Both the position numbers and the translations under genes were made by a program. A stretch of 31,064 nt of DNA from Phaeodactylum tricornutum CCAP 1055/1 (Eukaryota > Bacillariophyta > Bacillariophyceae > Surirellales > Neidiaceae). Below the pieces are notes generated by a model. The model made no database searches. It had not been told where the DNA came from and saw nothing but the letters and a program-made list of their open reading frames with translations. The stretch lies in NCBI RefSeq assembly GCF_000150955.2, contig NW_002238039.1:1-31064 (forward strand), read 5' to 3'. Shown in pieces: positions 8,962 to 17,421 of the stretch; position 1 is the stretch's first letter, and every line of letters begins with the position of its first letter.

Positions 8962-9675
8962 TCAAGAACCTGCAAGGGACCAACCCATGACCGCTTCGCA
9001 ATGTTTGTGGAACAAAGTAGACTCGCTCATCTTGGTAAGAAAGTCCGCAACTTGGTTCTCGGATGTGACGTGCTGGATTAGGATATCTCCGTTATCCACG
9101 TACTGTCGAAAGTGATGATACTTGACATTGATATGCTTCGTTCTGGGTCTCATTTTAGGAACAAGTGCTATTTCGATTGCTCCCATGTTGTCGTCAAAAG
9201 CTTTGCACTTGACTGTAGGAATTGTGTCTGAAATATTGAATCCCAAATTTAACATCTCCTTTGCCACACCGATGAGTGGTATGACTGTTCGTAAAGCTGT
9301 GCTCAGACTCACAAACTCAGACTCTGTTGTCGATAGTGAAATTTCCGTCTGTAACTTTGATTGCCATGTGATGGGGCAACCTGCATAGAATATGACAAAC
9401 CCAGTTCTCGATCGAGCTGTATCCGGGTCGTCACTTGCCTCCTCTCGATTCCAATTGCCTGAAAAATCTGCGTCTGCATAGACTTCGAACGACTCGTCTT
9501 TTGGTTTCAAAACGATGCCCTTATCTTTGGACGCTAAAAGATATCGACCAATCCACTTGACCGCTTTCCCATGTTCCGCCTTTGGATCGGCAGAGAAACG
9601 GGCACACTGATGTACTGCGAATGCAATGTCGGGTCGTGTTGACTTCTCCAAGTAATTTAGCTTACCAATGACTGA
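8962..9675 (-). pseudogene. RT C-terminal end and RNase H segment of outer pol
   Basis: Begins SVIGKLNYLEKSTRPDIAFA, the conserved block that follows the copia RT, then the RNase H with the expected acidic residues in YADADFSGNW, STTESEFVSLS and FDDNMGAIEI. It continues RTKHINVKYHHFR and ends near VADFLTKMSES, both typical of copia C-termini. The TGA at 8964-8962 is taken as the natural end of the polyprotein, 26 bases before the LTR. It degrades the RNA template during reverse transcription. It is intact over about 237 residues but cut off from the RT by the TGA at 9678. Confidence 0.88.
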
Positions 9676-11412
9676 TCAATACTGGAAATGTTGGTCAAAT
9701 GGATCAGAATTGAGATGCCTGCAAAGGCCTTTTGTCATCAATGCCGGTGTCTGCTTTGTTGCAACTCCGTCAATGTTTAGCCTCAAATCCTCTAGGATAG
9801 AATCAATAAGATGTGGTTGGGTAAGGTGTATTTCGTCACCCTGTCGATCGATTTTCACTCCCAAAAAGTCTGAAACTCCTGGTTCGCTAGTCAGATTTAG
9901 CCCGGCGTTTGTCATGTCGCATTTGATTTGCTCAAGTTCTTCCGGATCTGGACCTGCAAGGATGCTATCATCGGTGTATAGAACGTATACTGATTGACCG
10001 CGATAAAACAAACATTTGTCATGCTCGCTTTGCGTGAAACCACACTCTGTAAGTTTAGAAACTAAATGCTGATTCCAAACTTGCCCGGCTTGTTTGAGTC
10101 CGTAGTAATTCTTCTTAATGCGTAAAACATATTCTTCAGAATCTTCGGCGTCGACCGTAAATCCCTTTGGTATCTTCATAAACATTTCGCACTCCGCTTC
10201 GGCTTGTGTGTATGCTAGAACAAAATCAATTTGTTGCATATGCCAATGGTTGATTAGTGCAAGAGTTAGAATAAAACGAATCGTAGGCCATGCTGCAACT
10301 GGCGCGTACGTTTCCCAAAAGTTGACTCCGTGAATTTGCTTGGATCCGTCAAAAGCTAGCCTAGCCTTCCACTTGTAAACCTCACGCGTTGAAATGCGTC
10401 GCTTCCTTTTCATTGACCACACTGCTGGTATAATAGGTGTACCCTGTGGTACTAAGCGTCTAGGGTAAAGCTCCCACAATTGATTGTCGGTGTGTGCTTG
10501 TACTTCCTCTTGCATTGCCTTTAGAAATTGCGCCTTGTCGGGTTGCTTCATGGCCTTGTGAAGGTACATTGTGTCGGGGTCTGCCGATGCTGCAAAAACC
10601 TCGAGCGGATGTATATCATCTTGTGGATCAATGTCTGCGCTTTGGTACGCAATTGTTTCGTATGCTACAAAGTTTGGATTTCGTTGCTCCAAGTATTGCA
10701 GATACTTCTCTGTGGCTACTCTCTTTTGTGTAGAATGCCGTAAAGTTGGGGCCTCTTGCTGTGGCTCAGCTGTTGGCTCCACACCTTGTTCGATTGGACT
10801 GTCTCCATCTGAAGCCCCGCTGTCATAGGCAGCTACTTGACTGTTGTCAATAGCCTCGTTCTGAAGATTTGGATCCGATCTTACAGTTTCCCCGCTCTCG
10901 ACGGGAGCTGCTCCCTCTGAAGGTGCAACTGATGAAGTCTTTGTCTGGCCGCTGCTGGCTCCGATGCCTAATCGAAATCCGCACTTTGACTGCCATTGGG
11001 ATTTGGGTGCTCGATTGCCAAAGCTAGCTCTCATTGTCTGGAACGTAGAGTCCACTCGAATATGGAATTGTGGCAACGTAAGCCCTGTCCCAATGTCGAG
11101 TACCAATGGAACGGTCCTTGCATGTTGTGGGCTAAGCCCCAGATATGCTCCGACTCTTGATCGATCGGACCATTTGTCTATTGTTTGACCGGCTTGCATG
11201 CGTCGATCTAAAATGTAGATTGGGGCTCCAAATGCATAGTAGTGGGCTGGATTGAAAGCAACTTTGCTTGATGCAAACGTCTCAATTGGCGGAACTGATC
11301 CCTTCAATGATGGTAGATGATTGTGTGTTTCATTCGCCATCCGTAGTGCATACGGCCATAGATGTGAGTCTATTGCGTCGGGCCAGCGTTTCGTTGCGTG
11401 GATAAGCATTGT
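9676..11412 (-). pseudogene. Integrase C-terminus and reverse transcriptase (RVT_2) segment of outer pol
   Basis: About 578 codons. The first 130 are the end of integrase (TMLIHATKRWPDAI, then RVGAYLGLSPQHA, the usual copia post-integrase block). A Ser/Glu-rich linker covers about 150-245. The RT palm follows, with HKAMKQPDKAQFLKAMQEE, KWKARLAFDG, the first catalytic Asp395 in QQIDFVLAY and the YTDD box with Asp480/Asp481 (numbered from the ATG at 11409). NYYGLKQAGQVWNQHL is the canonical copia motif. All catalytic residues are present; only the flanking TGA codons isolate it. Confidence 0.92.
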
Positions 11413-11976
11413 TCAGGCATGATCTTGTAGCTCGCGGATTTGTCGTTCCGCAATTCCGTTCTGAAAGTGTGCATTGACTCCGCAAAAGGATAACGTTTGT
11501 TTGCTCTCTCTCACTTCCTCACGAAACTTGTTGTCAGCAAAAATGCCGTTGTCTGCATGATAATGCTTGACAGTTACTCCGTGCATACGGGCGTACCACT
11601 CAAATGATTGTTTTGCGACTATTGTCTCTTCAGCTGAAGTCCCCTTTTGAATATGAACGTAGCTGAGCCAAGAGTAATGATCAACATATATTGTAGCAGC
11701 GTGGTATCGCTTTAACGTGGGTTTGCCACGAAGCTGTGCAATGTAACCTGGTGTTGTTGATACCAATTGGTCCACCGATATGCACTGTCCTGGCCCGGAA
11801 ACCTTTTGAATGGGTCTTGCTGAATCTTTTGATGACTCATTAGTCCGCCAGGGCCTTCGAGTGGCTTTGCCGTATAGGCAACTAGTACATAATGGAATTT
11901 GACACTCCTTGAGCGATGCCGGTAACAGTCCAACTTTGGCAAGCATGCGGATCTTGGTCATTGAAGCGTGACCAAG
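11413..11976 (-). pseudogene. Integrase core segment of outer pol
   Basis: Starts LGHAS directly after the premature TGA and contains the rest of the HHCC zinc motif (CQIPLCTSCLYGKA). The catalytic triad is visible: Asp in ISVDQL, Asp in HADNGIFADN, and Glu in NGIAERQIREL, 35 residues after the second Asp (D,D-35-E). It ends QDHA before the TGA at 11415. This enzyme would insert the cDNA into the host chromosome and make the 5-base target duplication seen here. Confidence 0.9.
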
Positions 11977-12441
11977 TCAATGATGCCATCTCAGAAACAA
12001 AGCTGATGGGTTGCCTTGTGTCTCTACATCTCCTTCGTCCTCTATAACGGTGGTTACTGGGTCCGTACCGTCGGCATCTCCAGTTTGAGCTGGGCCGTCT
12101 AGTGAAAAATTGGTAGATAGTGGTCCGTTTCGGAGCTCTCCATATGGGCCGGTGAAGTCTTCGATTTTGTCGTCGAATTTTACGTGAACCTCTTGTTGAT
12201 CATTGAGATCATCATTGTCCCCCTCCTCGCTGTTGGATGCGGTGGAAGAGTTAAGTATGAGTGGTTCGGAATTGAATGTGTCGTCGCCGACTGAACACTC
12301 TGTACAAAAAGCATTGAACTTCTTGTATCCAGAAGCGGTTGTGAACGTTGCAACGTTACTCCTTCTAGCACCCAGCAAAATGGTTCGCCGGTGTTTGCGT
12401 TGCTCCCACTCAAGTACAATACAATCATCGTATGTGATGCA
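11977..12441 (-). pseudogene. Protease-integrase linker segment of outer pol
   Basis: About 154 codons between two TGA codons. It begins CITYDDCIVLEWEQRKHRR, a copia post-protease block, then runs through an acidic Asp/Glu-rich linker and ends LFLRWHH, the first half of the integrase zinc-binding motif. The following TGA sits exactly where WHxRLGH usually has Arg. Confidence 0.8.
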
Positions 12442-13155
12442 TCATGTGCCCCTTGGCAGAGGTCGAATGTCCCTTGATGTTTGGGACCAATGTTGCGGTG
12501 ACAGGAGCCGAGTTGGTGACAATGGAATCAGGAACGACTTTGGAAGTCGAATTTTGTGAAGTTTCCCGTGATCATCTTCAATTGTCCATTCAATTGTCAC
12601 TTCAAACATGTTTGTGACTTGTACGCCGCCAATGCCCTTTACCTTTCGCATAATTGGTTTCATGGGACCAACGCAATCGGATTTGACATTGGTTATGCTT
12701 CGAGTAGCACAATTGTCAACGTGAATTTGTCTCGAATCGGTGTCAAAACCGACGCGATGAGCTGCTCTGGCATGTGTGTTGGCACTTAGTGACACCAATG
12801 TTGCCATGGCGACTGCCCTTGGTAGATTGAACCGAGGCTTTGGAACCGTCGGTTGTATGTAGCAACCTGTCAAACAATGTTTGCGTATCGTTTTGATCGA
12901 CTCAATGCGGTTGCCTATCCCTATTACCTTTGTGTACAACCACTTGCCAATAGGTTTCCAGCTTTGCTTGAGTCGCTTGAACCATTTTGGTTTTGGTTGG
13001 TAGGCTGGTGGGTAGGAGTTTGGATCAGGCAAGTCATATAAAGATAGATAACTATATATGACCACCGTCATTAACACTCTACTTCGTACCGTGTCCCAGA
13101 TGGACATGATGATCCAGGACATTACCTTGAGTATTAGATTCAGTGGTCCATGCAT
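12442..13155 (-). pseudogene. Aspartic protease segment of outer pol
   Basis: 237 codons from the first ATG after gag. The putative active site is VDNCAT (Asp147) preceded by FDTDS, where retroviral-type proteases have D-T/S-G-A/S; the Gly is replaced by Cys. The flap-like string GIGGVQV follows, then LPKSFLIPLSPTRLLSPQHW, the usual end of copia proteases. A non-standard DN-x-A active site is, as far as I recall, seen in other diatom copia polyproteins. It would cut the Gag-Pol precursor. Confidence 0.8.
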
Positions 13156-13232
13156 CTCTCGACAACATGGACACTCACGTCATTCTTTGGTCTTGGCCTT
13201 CTCGATTTTGGTTGTTAGGGCCTTGCTCATCC

Positions 13233-13237
13233 GCATG
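13233..13237. repeat. Target site duplication of nested element, left copy
   Basis: GCATG immediately before the left nested LTR. The same five bases follow the right nested LTR at 17417-17421. Removing the element and one copy restores the gag frame of the outer element. Confidence 0.95.
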
Positions 13238-14115
13238 TGTTACGGAGTACTACCAAAGCACAACCGAGGACGGATCGCTGTTATGACAGTGTGTGGTAAA
13301 CAAAGGTGGGCGTTATGACGAACGACCTGCGATACACCTAAGCAAGCTTAGGGACTGTAAAACTCACTCGCTGACGACGCTCCCCACGGGTTAGACAGCG
13401 GATGCGAGGACCTATGCTATAATGCAATATTTGGATCAAAGAATTTCTAAAACAATGAGTGGAAAATTACATGCTACAAACTAGTCAATCTGTTGTTCAG
13501 TCCAGTGAACAATCCCACAAAGTGCCAGCGCATCATTGATCTTCCACAACTTCCATAATCTCAATAGACAATCTTTCTCCCACATGTATATATACCTCCA
13601 GAACTATGAGTCCCATGCACAACACCTATGGTGAGTAGCTGTCCTTCTTCAGTCCCACCATGTGTCTTGTGATAGCCCCTTTATTGCTTCAATCGTATTT
13701 TCGATGTTCCAATTATATCCCAGTCCATTTTGGTCGTGTAAACCGACAAGTGGAGACTAAGCACATGCGGCTCCGGAAACATAGCAATTGTACAAACGCT
13801 TCGATTATTGTGAGTCCACGTGGCCACGGAACAAGGCTTTAATATCATTTCTGTGCGTGCCTCCTTAACTCCATGTGCATAGTTTTGATTCACACTTGCG
13901 ACATCCGTGTTTAGTGAATAATTTCCACAAGACATGTCGCAAGGAGGTAAACCACAACAGGGTAACTCAAATACGGTATATTTGCGCAATAAGGCCGACA
14001 CAAACTCCATATGGGACACGTAACCGCTGCGTCCATCGGATTGGCTCACACTTAGACTTTCCTTACCAAGTGGAAACTGTCCGAGGGACATGCCGCAAGG
14101 TAGTGTACCGTAACA
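13238..14115 (-). repeat. 3' LTR of nested element
   Basis: 878 bases, TGTTACGG to CCGTAACA on the plus strand, repeated at 16539-17416. It contains the last ~144 codons of the Gag-like ORF on the minus strand and a short TATATATA at 13587-13594. Confidence 0.96.
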
Positions 14116-15900
14116 CTCCCCATCGGCCTGTCTTGATGCTATAGATGTCCTTGCCTCACAATTTGATTTGTCCCCCTTCCCAAACAGGAGAAGGTTGACA
14201 AGTGGCCACATTTGTAGAAAATTCCAAAACTTGCTGAGCACATCATCTTTGTTCTCACCACTAAGGATCTCACCACTTAGGATCTTCAGAGCATAGGTAA
14301 CATCATCTGGGATTGCCTTGCAAACTTGCGGGTAGGACAATGAGTTATGCCGTATGTTGATGAGACAAAGAACTCCTGTCACGGAATGCACTGTTATCAT
14401 GTCGTGAGAAATGTGCCTTCCGTCATGCTTGACATTGTAGACCATATGGATGAGGATATTCTTGTACTCTTCCGGTGCGTTTGAGACTTGGTTGCTGTGC
14501 ACCAGATCCTCCTGTTTCGCAATAAAAATGTTATGCTCACAAAGCTTGCCCCTTTCAAAGCTCTTATCATCCTGCCAGTTGCTATTTCCATTTGACTTGT
14601 CAATAGCTACAGCTTTGTTAGGGTCATGAGGGAGTTGGCACTCAGATTTGAAGACAGGGGAATGTTTAAAGCACCTCAGACAATCTTGGTCAAGAAGTCC
14701 TTGAAACTCTTCAACTCTAGTTGCAAACCAGTCGGAATGATTCCCTCCCAATGTGTCTAGTAGATCTTGGTGTTTAGCATAGGTAGCACATATTTCAAGG
14801 TTGTTGACCTGTATGGCATCTAGCAATCTGTAGCTAGGTCCCCAATCAAACACATGGTATCTAGAACTTTCGTAGATTTCTGACATGTGTGAAGAGGGGA
14901 AAGGTCCTTTGCATGCAACAATGCCCTCAAAACACCACGGTCCATCTGTGTCTTGCAACTTTTCATCTAGATTGGTTTCGTGATTGTCTAGAACTTCGTT
15001 GCAAACTAGAGTTTCATCATACTTGTCATCACTGATTACAAGTCCCTCCAAAATTTTTTCATCAGATGGTTTATCACATTCCAGAAATTTTCCTGTATTG
15101 CATTCACACAGTTGCTCCCCATCATCCTGAGTATCAGTTGGGAAAGTTTGCCGTTCACGAAATAGCTCCCCATCATCCTGACTGTCGGTTAGAAAAGTTT
15201 TTCCAATGAGGTTGTCAGGAGTGAAACCAGGTAAACCCTTAAAGGCACAGGAATTGTTGGTTTCAGTTCCAAGGGGCTTGACAAAGCTGATGGGTTTAGG
15301 AATACTCTCCCCATCCTGTGGCATAAGGTCAAGGTTGGTTGCTCCGGATCTCAATGCAGAATGTACACTCGAACAGTACGTGATTGCGTTGGTGTTGTTG
15401 ACAGACAGGGTAGTTGCATCTTCTTTACAATAAACAGGCTTCTTCTGTCCGTTAAAAACCGACCGAGGTTTGTTAGGTATGCCCGGGGCGCTCGAAGAAG
15501 ATGTTGCAGTGGTCAATACACTTGAAACTTGGCCAAGTGCCGACCGTTTATAGAAGGCAAAGTCACTACTGGTCAACTCAACGAGCTCAGAATCGTCTAA
15601 AGAACTTCCCTTTTTCCGTTTAAGTGAGGCCTGCCAACGTAGAAAATGGCGAAGGATCTGTCGGTGTGCCATGAGCAATGGGGTCCACTGGGGGTTGTCA
15701 TTGGTGTCCAAGCTTGTTGGAGGAACATACCCAAAGGTACCAAGTTCATTCTCACAAATACCGAGAAGGTCTTCCACGGTATCATACCCTTGCTGAGCAA
15801 AGCTAAGCCGAATCGGATGCCCTTGGGGAATTGAGAAAACTTTATCCAAAAAATGCGAGAAGACAGTGCTGCTGGTCATTTGTCCAGTGCTTGCTAACAT
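13681..15900 (-). CDS. Gag-like protein of nested element
   Basis: ORF of 739 residues from the ATG at 15900 (the frame is open upstream to 16029 without an ATG; a second Met lies 7 codons on). Residues about 10-110 (FSHFLDKVFSIP..., GYDTVEDLLGI, LRHFLRWQASLKRK) resemble the N-terminal helical domain of diatom retroelement Gag proteins. This is recognition by style, not by search. No zinc knuckle and no protease or RT motif is seen. The middle is acidic, with a local duplication (DSQDDGEL / DTQDDGEQ) and a second short one (ILSGEILSGE). From about residue 596 the frame lies inside the 3' LTR and continues for 144 codons to a stop at 13681. So the LTR itself codes for protein, and a near-identical 3'-terminal fragment is present in the 5' LTR. 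No disabling mutation is seen in this frame. Confidence 0.7.
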   Translation of the reverse strand: MLASTGQMTSSTVFSHFLDKVFSIPQGHPIRLSFAQQGYDTVEDLLGICENELGTFGYVPPTSLDTNDNPQWTPLLMAHRQILRHFLRWQASLKRKKGSSLDDSELVELTSSDFAFYKRSALGQVSSVLTTATSSSSAPGIPNKPRSVFNGQKKPVYCKEDATTLSVNNTNAITYCSSVHSALRSGATNLDLMPQDGESIPKPISFVKPLGTETNNSCAFKGLPGFTPDNLIGKTFLTDSQDDGELFRERQTFPTDTQDDGEQLCECNTGKFLECDKPSDEKILEGLVISDDKYDETLVCNEVLDNHETNLDEKLQDTDGPWCFEGIVACKGPFPSSHMSEIYESSRYHVFDWGPSYRLLDAIQVNNLEICATYAKHQDLLDTLGGNHSDWFATRVEEFQGLLDQDCLRCFKHSPVFKSECQLPHDPNKAVAIDKSNGNSNWQDDKSFERGKLCEHNIFIAKQEDLVHSNQVSNAPEEYKNILIHMVYNVKHDGRHISHDMITVHSVTGVLCLINIRHNSLSYPQVCKAIPDDVTYALKILSGEILSGENKDDVLSKFWNFLQMWPLVNLLLFGKGDKSNCEARTSIASRQADGECYGTLPCGMSLGQFPLGKESLSVSQSDGRSGYVSHMEFVSALLRKYTVFELPCCGLPPCDMSCGNYSLNTDVASVNQNYAHGVKEARTEMILKPCSVATWTHNNRSVCTIAMFPEPHVLSLHLSVYTTKMDWDIIGTSKIRLKQ
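14116..14126 (-). other. Polypurine tract of nested element
   Basis: On the minus strand CGATGGGGAG abuts the 3' LTR start. The purine run next to this LTR, rather than next to the other one, gives the minus-strand orientation. Confidence 0.65.
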
Positions 15901-16164
15901 GATGGGTTGGGTAGCCAAACCAATAAGAAAGGTTCTTGCGGTTCTCAAAGCGAAAAAAGAACCACTTATGGGATTGGGTCCCTTGCCCTGCCTCCGTAGG
16001 CAGTGTCCGTTCCGCACACACGCAAACACGAAGTGTCGGGCGTTTGATAGTCCCCCTGTACTATTTTAAGCCGGGTCGTAAGCCCGTCCCAACCGGAATC
16101 AGGGTTGGAGTCCTTGAGCCTATTGGTATTTCTACCTCACCCAACTATAGCAACCCGACGTCAC

Positions 16165-16312
16165 GAAACAACTTGTCGTCAAACCCTGAAGACTCCAAGG
16201 GGCTCTCAACACCAGTGATTTCGAGGAAGTAGGGAGGCCACAGAAACTTATTGACAAACCCTGAAGCTGTACCAGTGGGTTCTCAATACCAGTTACCGTG
16301 AGGAAGTAGGGT
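16165..16312. repeat. Imperfect tandem direct repeat in the nested element's leader
   Basis: Two units of about 65 bases lie at 16169-16232 and 16246-16312, each containing AAACCCTGAAG, then TCTCAA-ACCAGT, and ending GAGGAAGTAGGG. They lie between the 5' LTR and the Gag-like ORF on the minus strand, the position of an RNA leader or packaging signal. Confidence 0.75.
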
Positions 16313-16538
16313 AGCAGCTTCCAACCAATGCGTTACACAAGCCGATAAATACCCCACTTAAGGTGGCACCTCTGACACTTGATGTAACAAACAAAAGATG
16401 TCAGCAGTTAGTAACCAACCAATGTACACCAAGTACGAAGTTTGGAAACCGTCTTGAGCGAAGACCTCAAGATGTGTTTACCACAAACAACTGTGCAATG
16501 GGCAGCAGTGGTTTGACGTGCTGTCAAGACTGTTAATC
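16313..16538 (-). other. Leader of nested element with primer-binding-site candidate
   Basis: Non-coding stretch between the 5' LTR and the leader repeats. On the plus strand the bases abutting the LTR end GACTGTTAATC (16528-16538). These 11 bases match, from memory, the anticodon arm of yeast tRNA-Asn(GUU), whose loop is CTGTTAA. The minus-strand DNA would therefore be complementary to a tRNA-Asn fragment ending about position 39-40, the same place where Drosophila copia's half-tRNA primer is cut. The match is read by eye and no diatom tRNA was compared. Confidence 0.5.
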
Positions 16539-17416
16539 TGTTACGGAGTACTACCAAAGCACAACCGAGGACGGATCGCTGTTATGACAGTGTGTGGTAA
16601 ACAAAGGTGGGCGTTATGACGAACGACCTGCGATACACCTAAGCAAGCTTAGGGACTGTAAAACTCACTCGCTGACGACGCTCCCCACGGGTTAGACAGC
16701 GGATGCGAGGACCTATGCTATAATGCAATATTTGGATCAAAGAATTTCTAAAACAATGAGTGGAAAATTACATGCTACAAACTAGTCAATCTGTTGTTCA
16801 GTCCAGTGAACAATCCCACAAAGTGCCAGCGCATCATTGATCTTCCACAACTTCCATAATCTCAATAGACAATCTTTCTCCCACATGTATATATACCTCC
16901 AGAACTATGAGTCCCATGCACAACACCTATGGTGAGTAGCTGTCCTTCTTCAGTCCCACCATGTGTCTTGTGATAGCCCCTTTATTGCTTCAATCGTATT
17001 TTCGATGTTCCAATTATATCCCAGTCCATTTTGGTCGTGTAAACCGACAAGTGGAGACTAAGCACATGCGGCTCCGGAAACATAGCAATTGTACAAACGC
17101 TTCGATTATTGTGAGTCCACGTGGCCACGGAACAAGGCTTTAATATCATTTCTGTGCGTGCCTCCTTAACTCCATGTGCATAGTTTTGATTCACACTTGC
17201 GACATCCGTGTTTAGTGAATAATTTCCACAAGACATGTCGCAAGGAGGTAAACCACAACAGGGTAACTCAAATACGGTATATTTGCGCAATAAGGCCGAC
17301 ACAAACTCCATATGGGACACGTAACCGCTGCGTCCATCGGATTGGCTCACACTTAGACTTTCCTTACCAAGTGGAAACTGTCCGAGGGACATGCCGCAAG
17401 GTAGTGTACCATAACA
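16539..17416 (-). repeat. 5' LTR of nested element
   Basis: Second 878-base LTR copy. It should drive transcription on the minus strand; a TATATATA at 16888-16895 on that strand is the only TATA-like candidate. Its right end is CCATAACA instead of CCGTAACA, so it has lost the perfect terminal inverted repeat. Confidence 0.96.
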
Positions 17417-17421
17417 GCATG
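17417..17421. repeat. Target site duplication of nested element, right copy
   Basis: GCATG, identical to 13233-13237. Confidence 0.95.

Larger units (their letters stand above)
8962..13232 (-). pseudogene. pol of outer copia element, one frame broken by four internal TGA codons
   Basis: The whole pol region is one uninterrupted minus-strand frame (all segments share the same phase) apart from TGA at 12444-12442, 11979-11977, 11415-11413 and 9678-9676. A fifth TGA (13182-13180) separates gag from pol. There is no TAA, TAG or frameshift. Three of the four replace a residue that is almost always Arg in copia proteins: WHH-x-LGHAS in the integrase zinc domain, DHA-x-TML in integrase and QY-x-SVIGKLNYL after the RT. 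CGA to TGA is the simplest explanation. The element should be unable to make a full polyprotein unless TGA is read through. The segments are listed separately below. Confidence 0.88.
13238..17416 (-). mobile_element. Nested non-autonomous LTR retrotransposon
   Basis: 4,179-base element inserted into the outer gag, 17 codons before the gag TGA. It has two 878-base LTRs with 8-base terminal inverted repeats (TGTTACGG...CCGTAACA), a 5-base target duplication, a purine tract and a primer-site candidate. The 2,423-base interior holds a long direct-repeat leader and one Gag-like ORF that runs into the 3' LTR. No protease, integrase, RT or RNase H is present, so proteins must come from another element. 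The LTRs are identical by eye apart from the base before TAACA (G at 14110, A at 17411), which implies very recent insertion. Confidence 0.92.

Noticed and set aside
9676-12444. TGA codons in pol as selenocysteine or programmed readthrough
   Set aside because: Three sit at conserved Arg positions, not Cys, and CGA to TGA explains them simply. I saw no selenocysteine insertion structure. Readthrough is kept only as an alternative in the findings.
13660-17143. Two identical 60-residue plus-strand ORFs (13660-13842 and 16961-17143) as a duplicated small gene
   Set aside because: They lie at the same place in the two nested LTR copies, opposite to the Gag-like frame; repetition reflects the LTRs, not selection on the ORF.
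13238-17416. Plain segmental duplication of an 878-base block
   Set aside because: TG...CA ends, terminal inverted repeats, GCATG on both outer flanks and a purine tract show LTRs of an inserted element.
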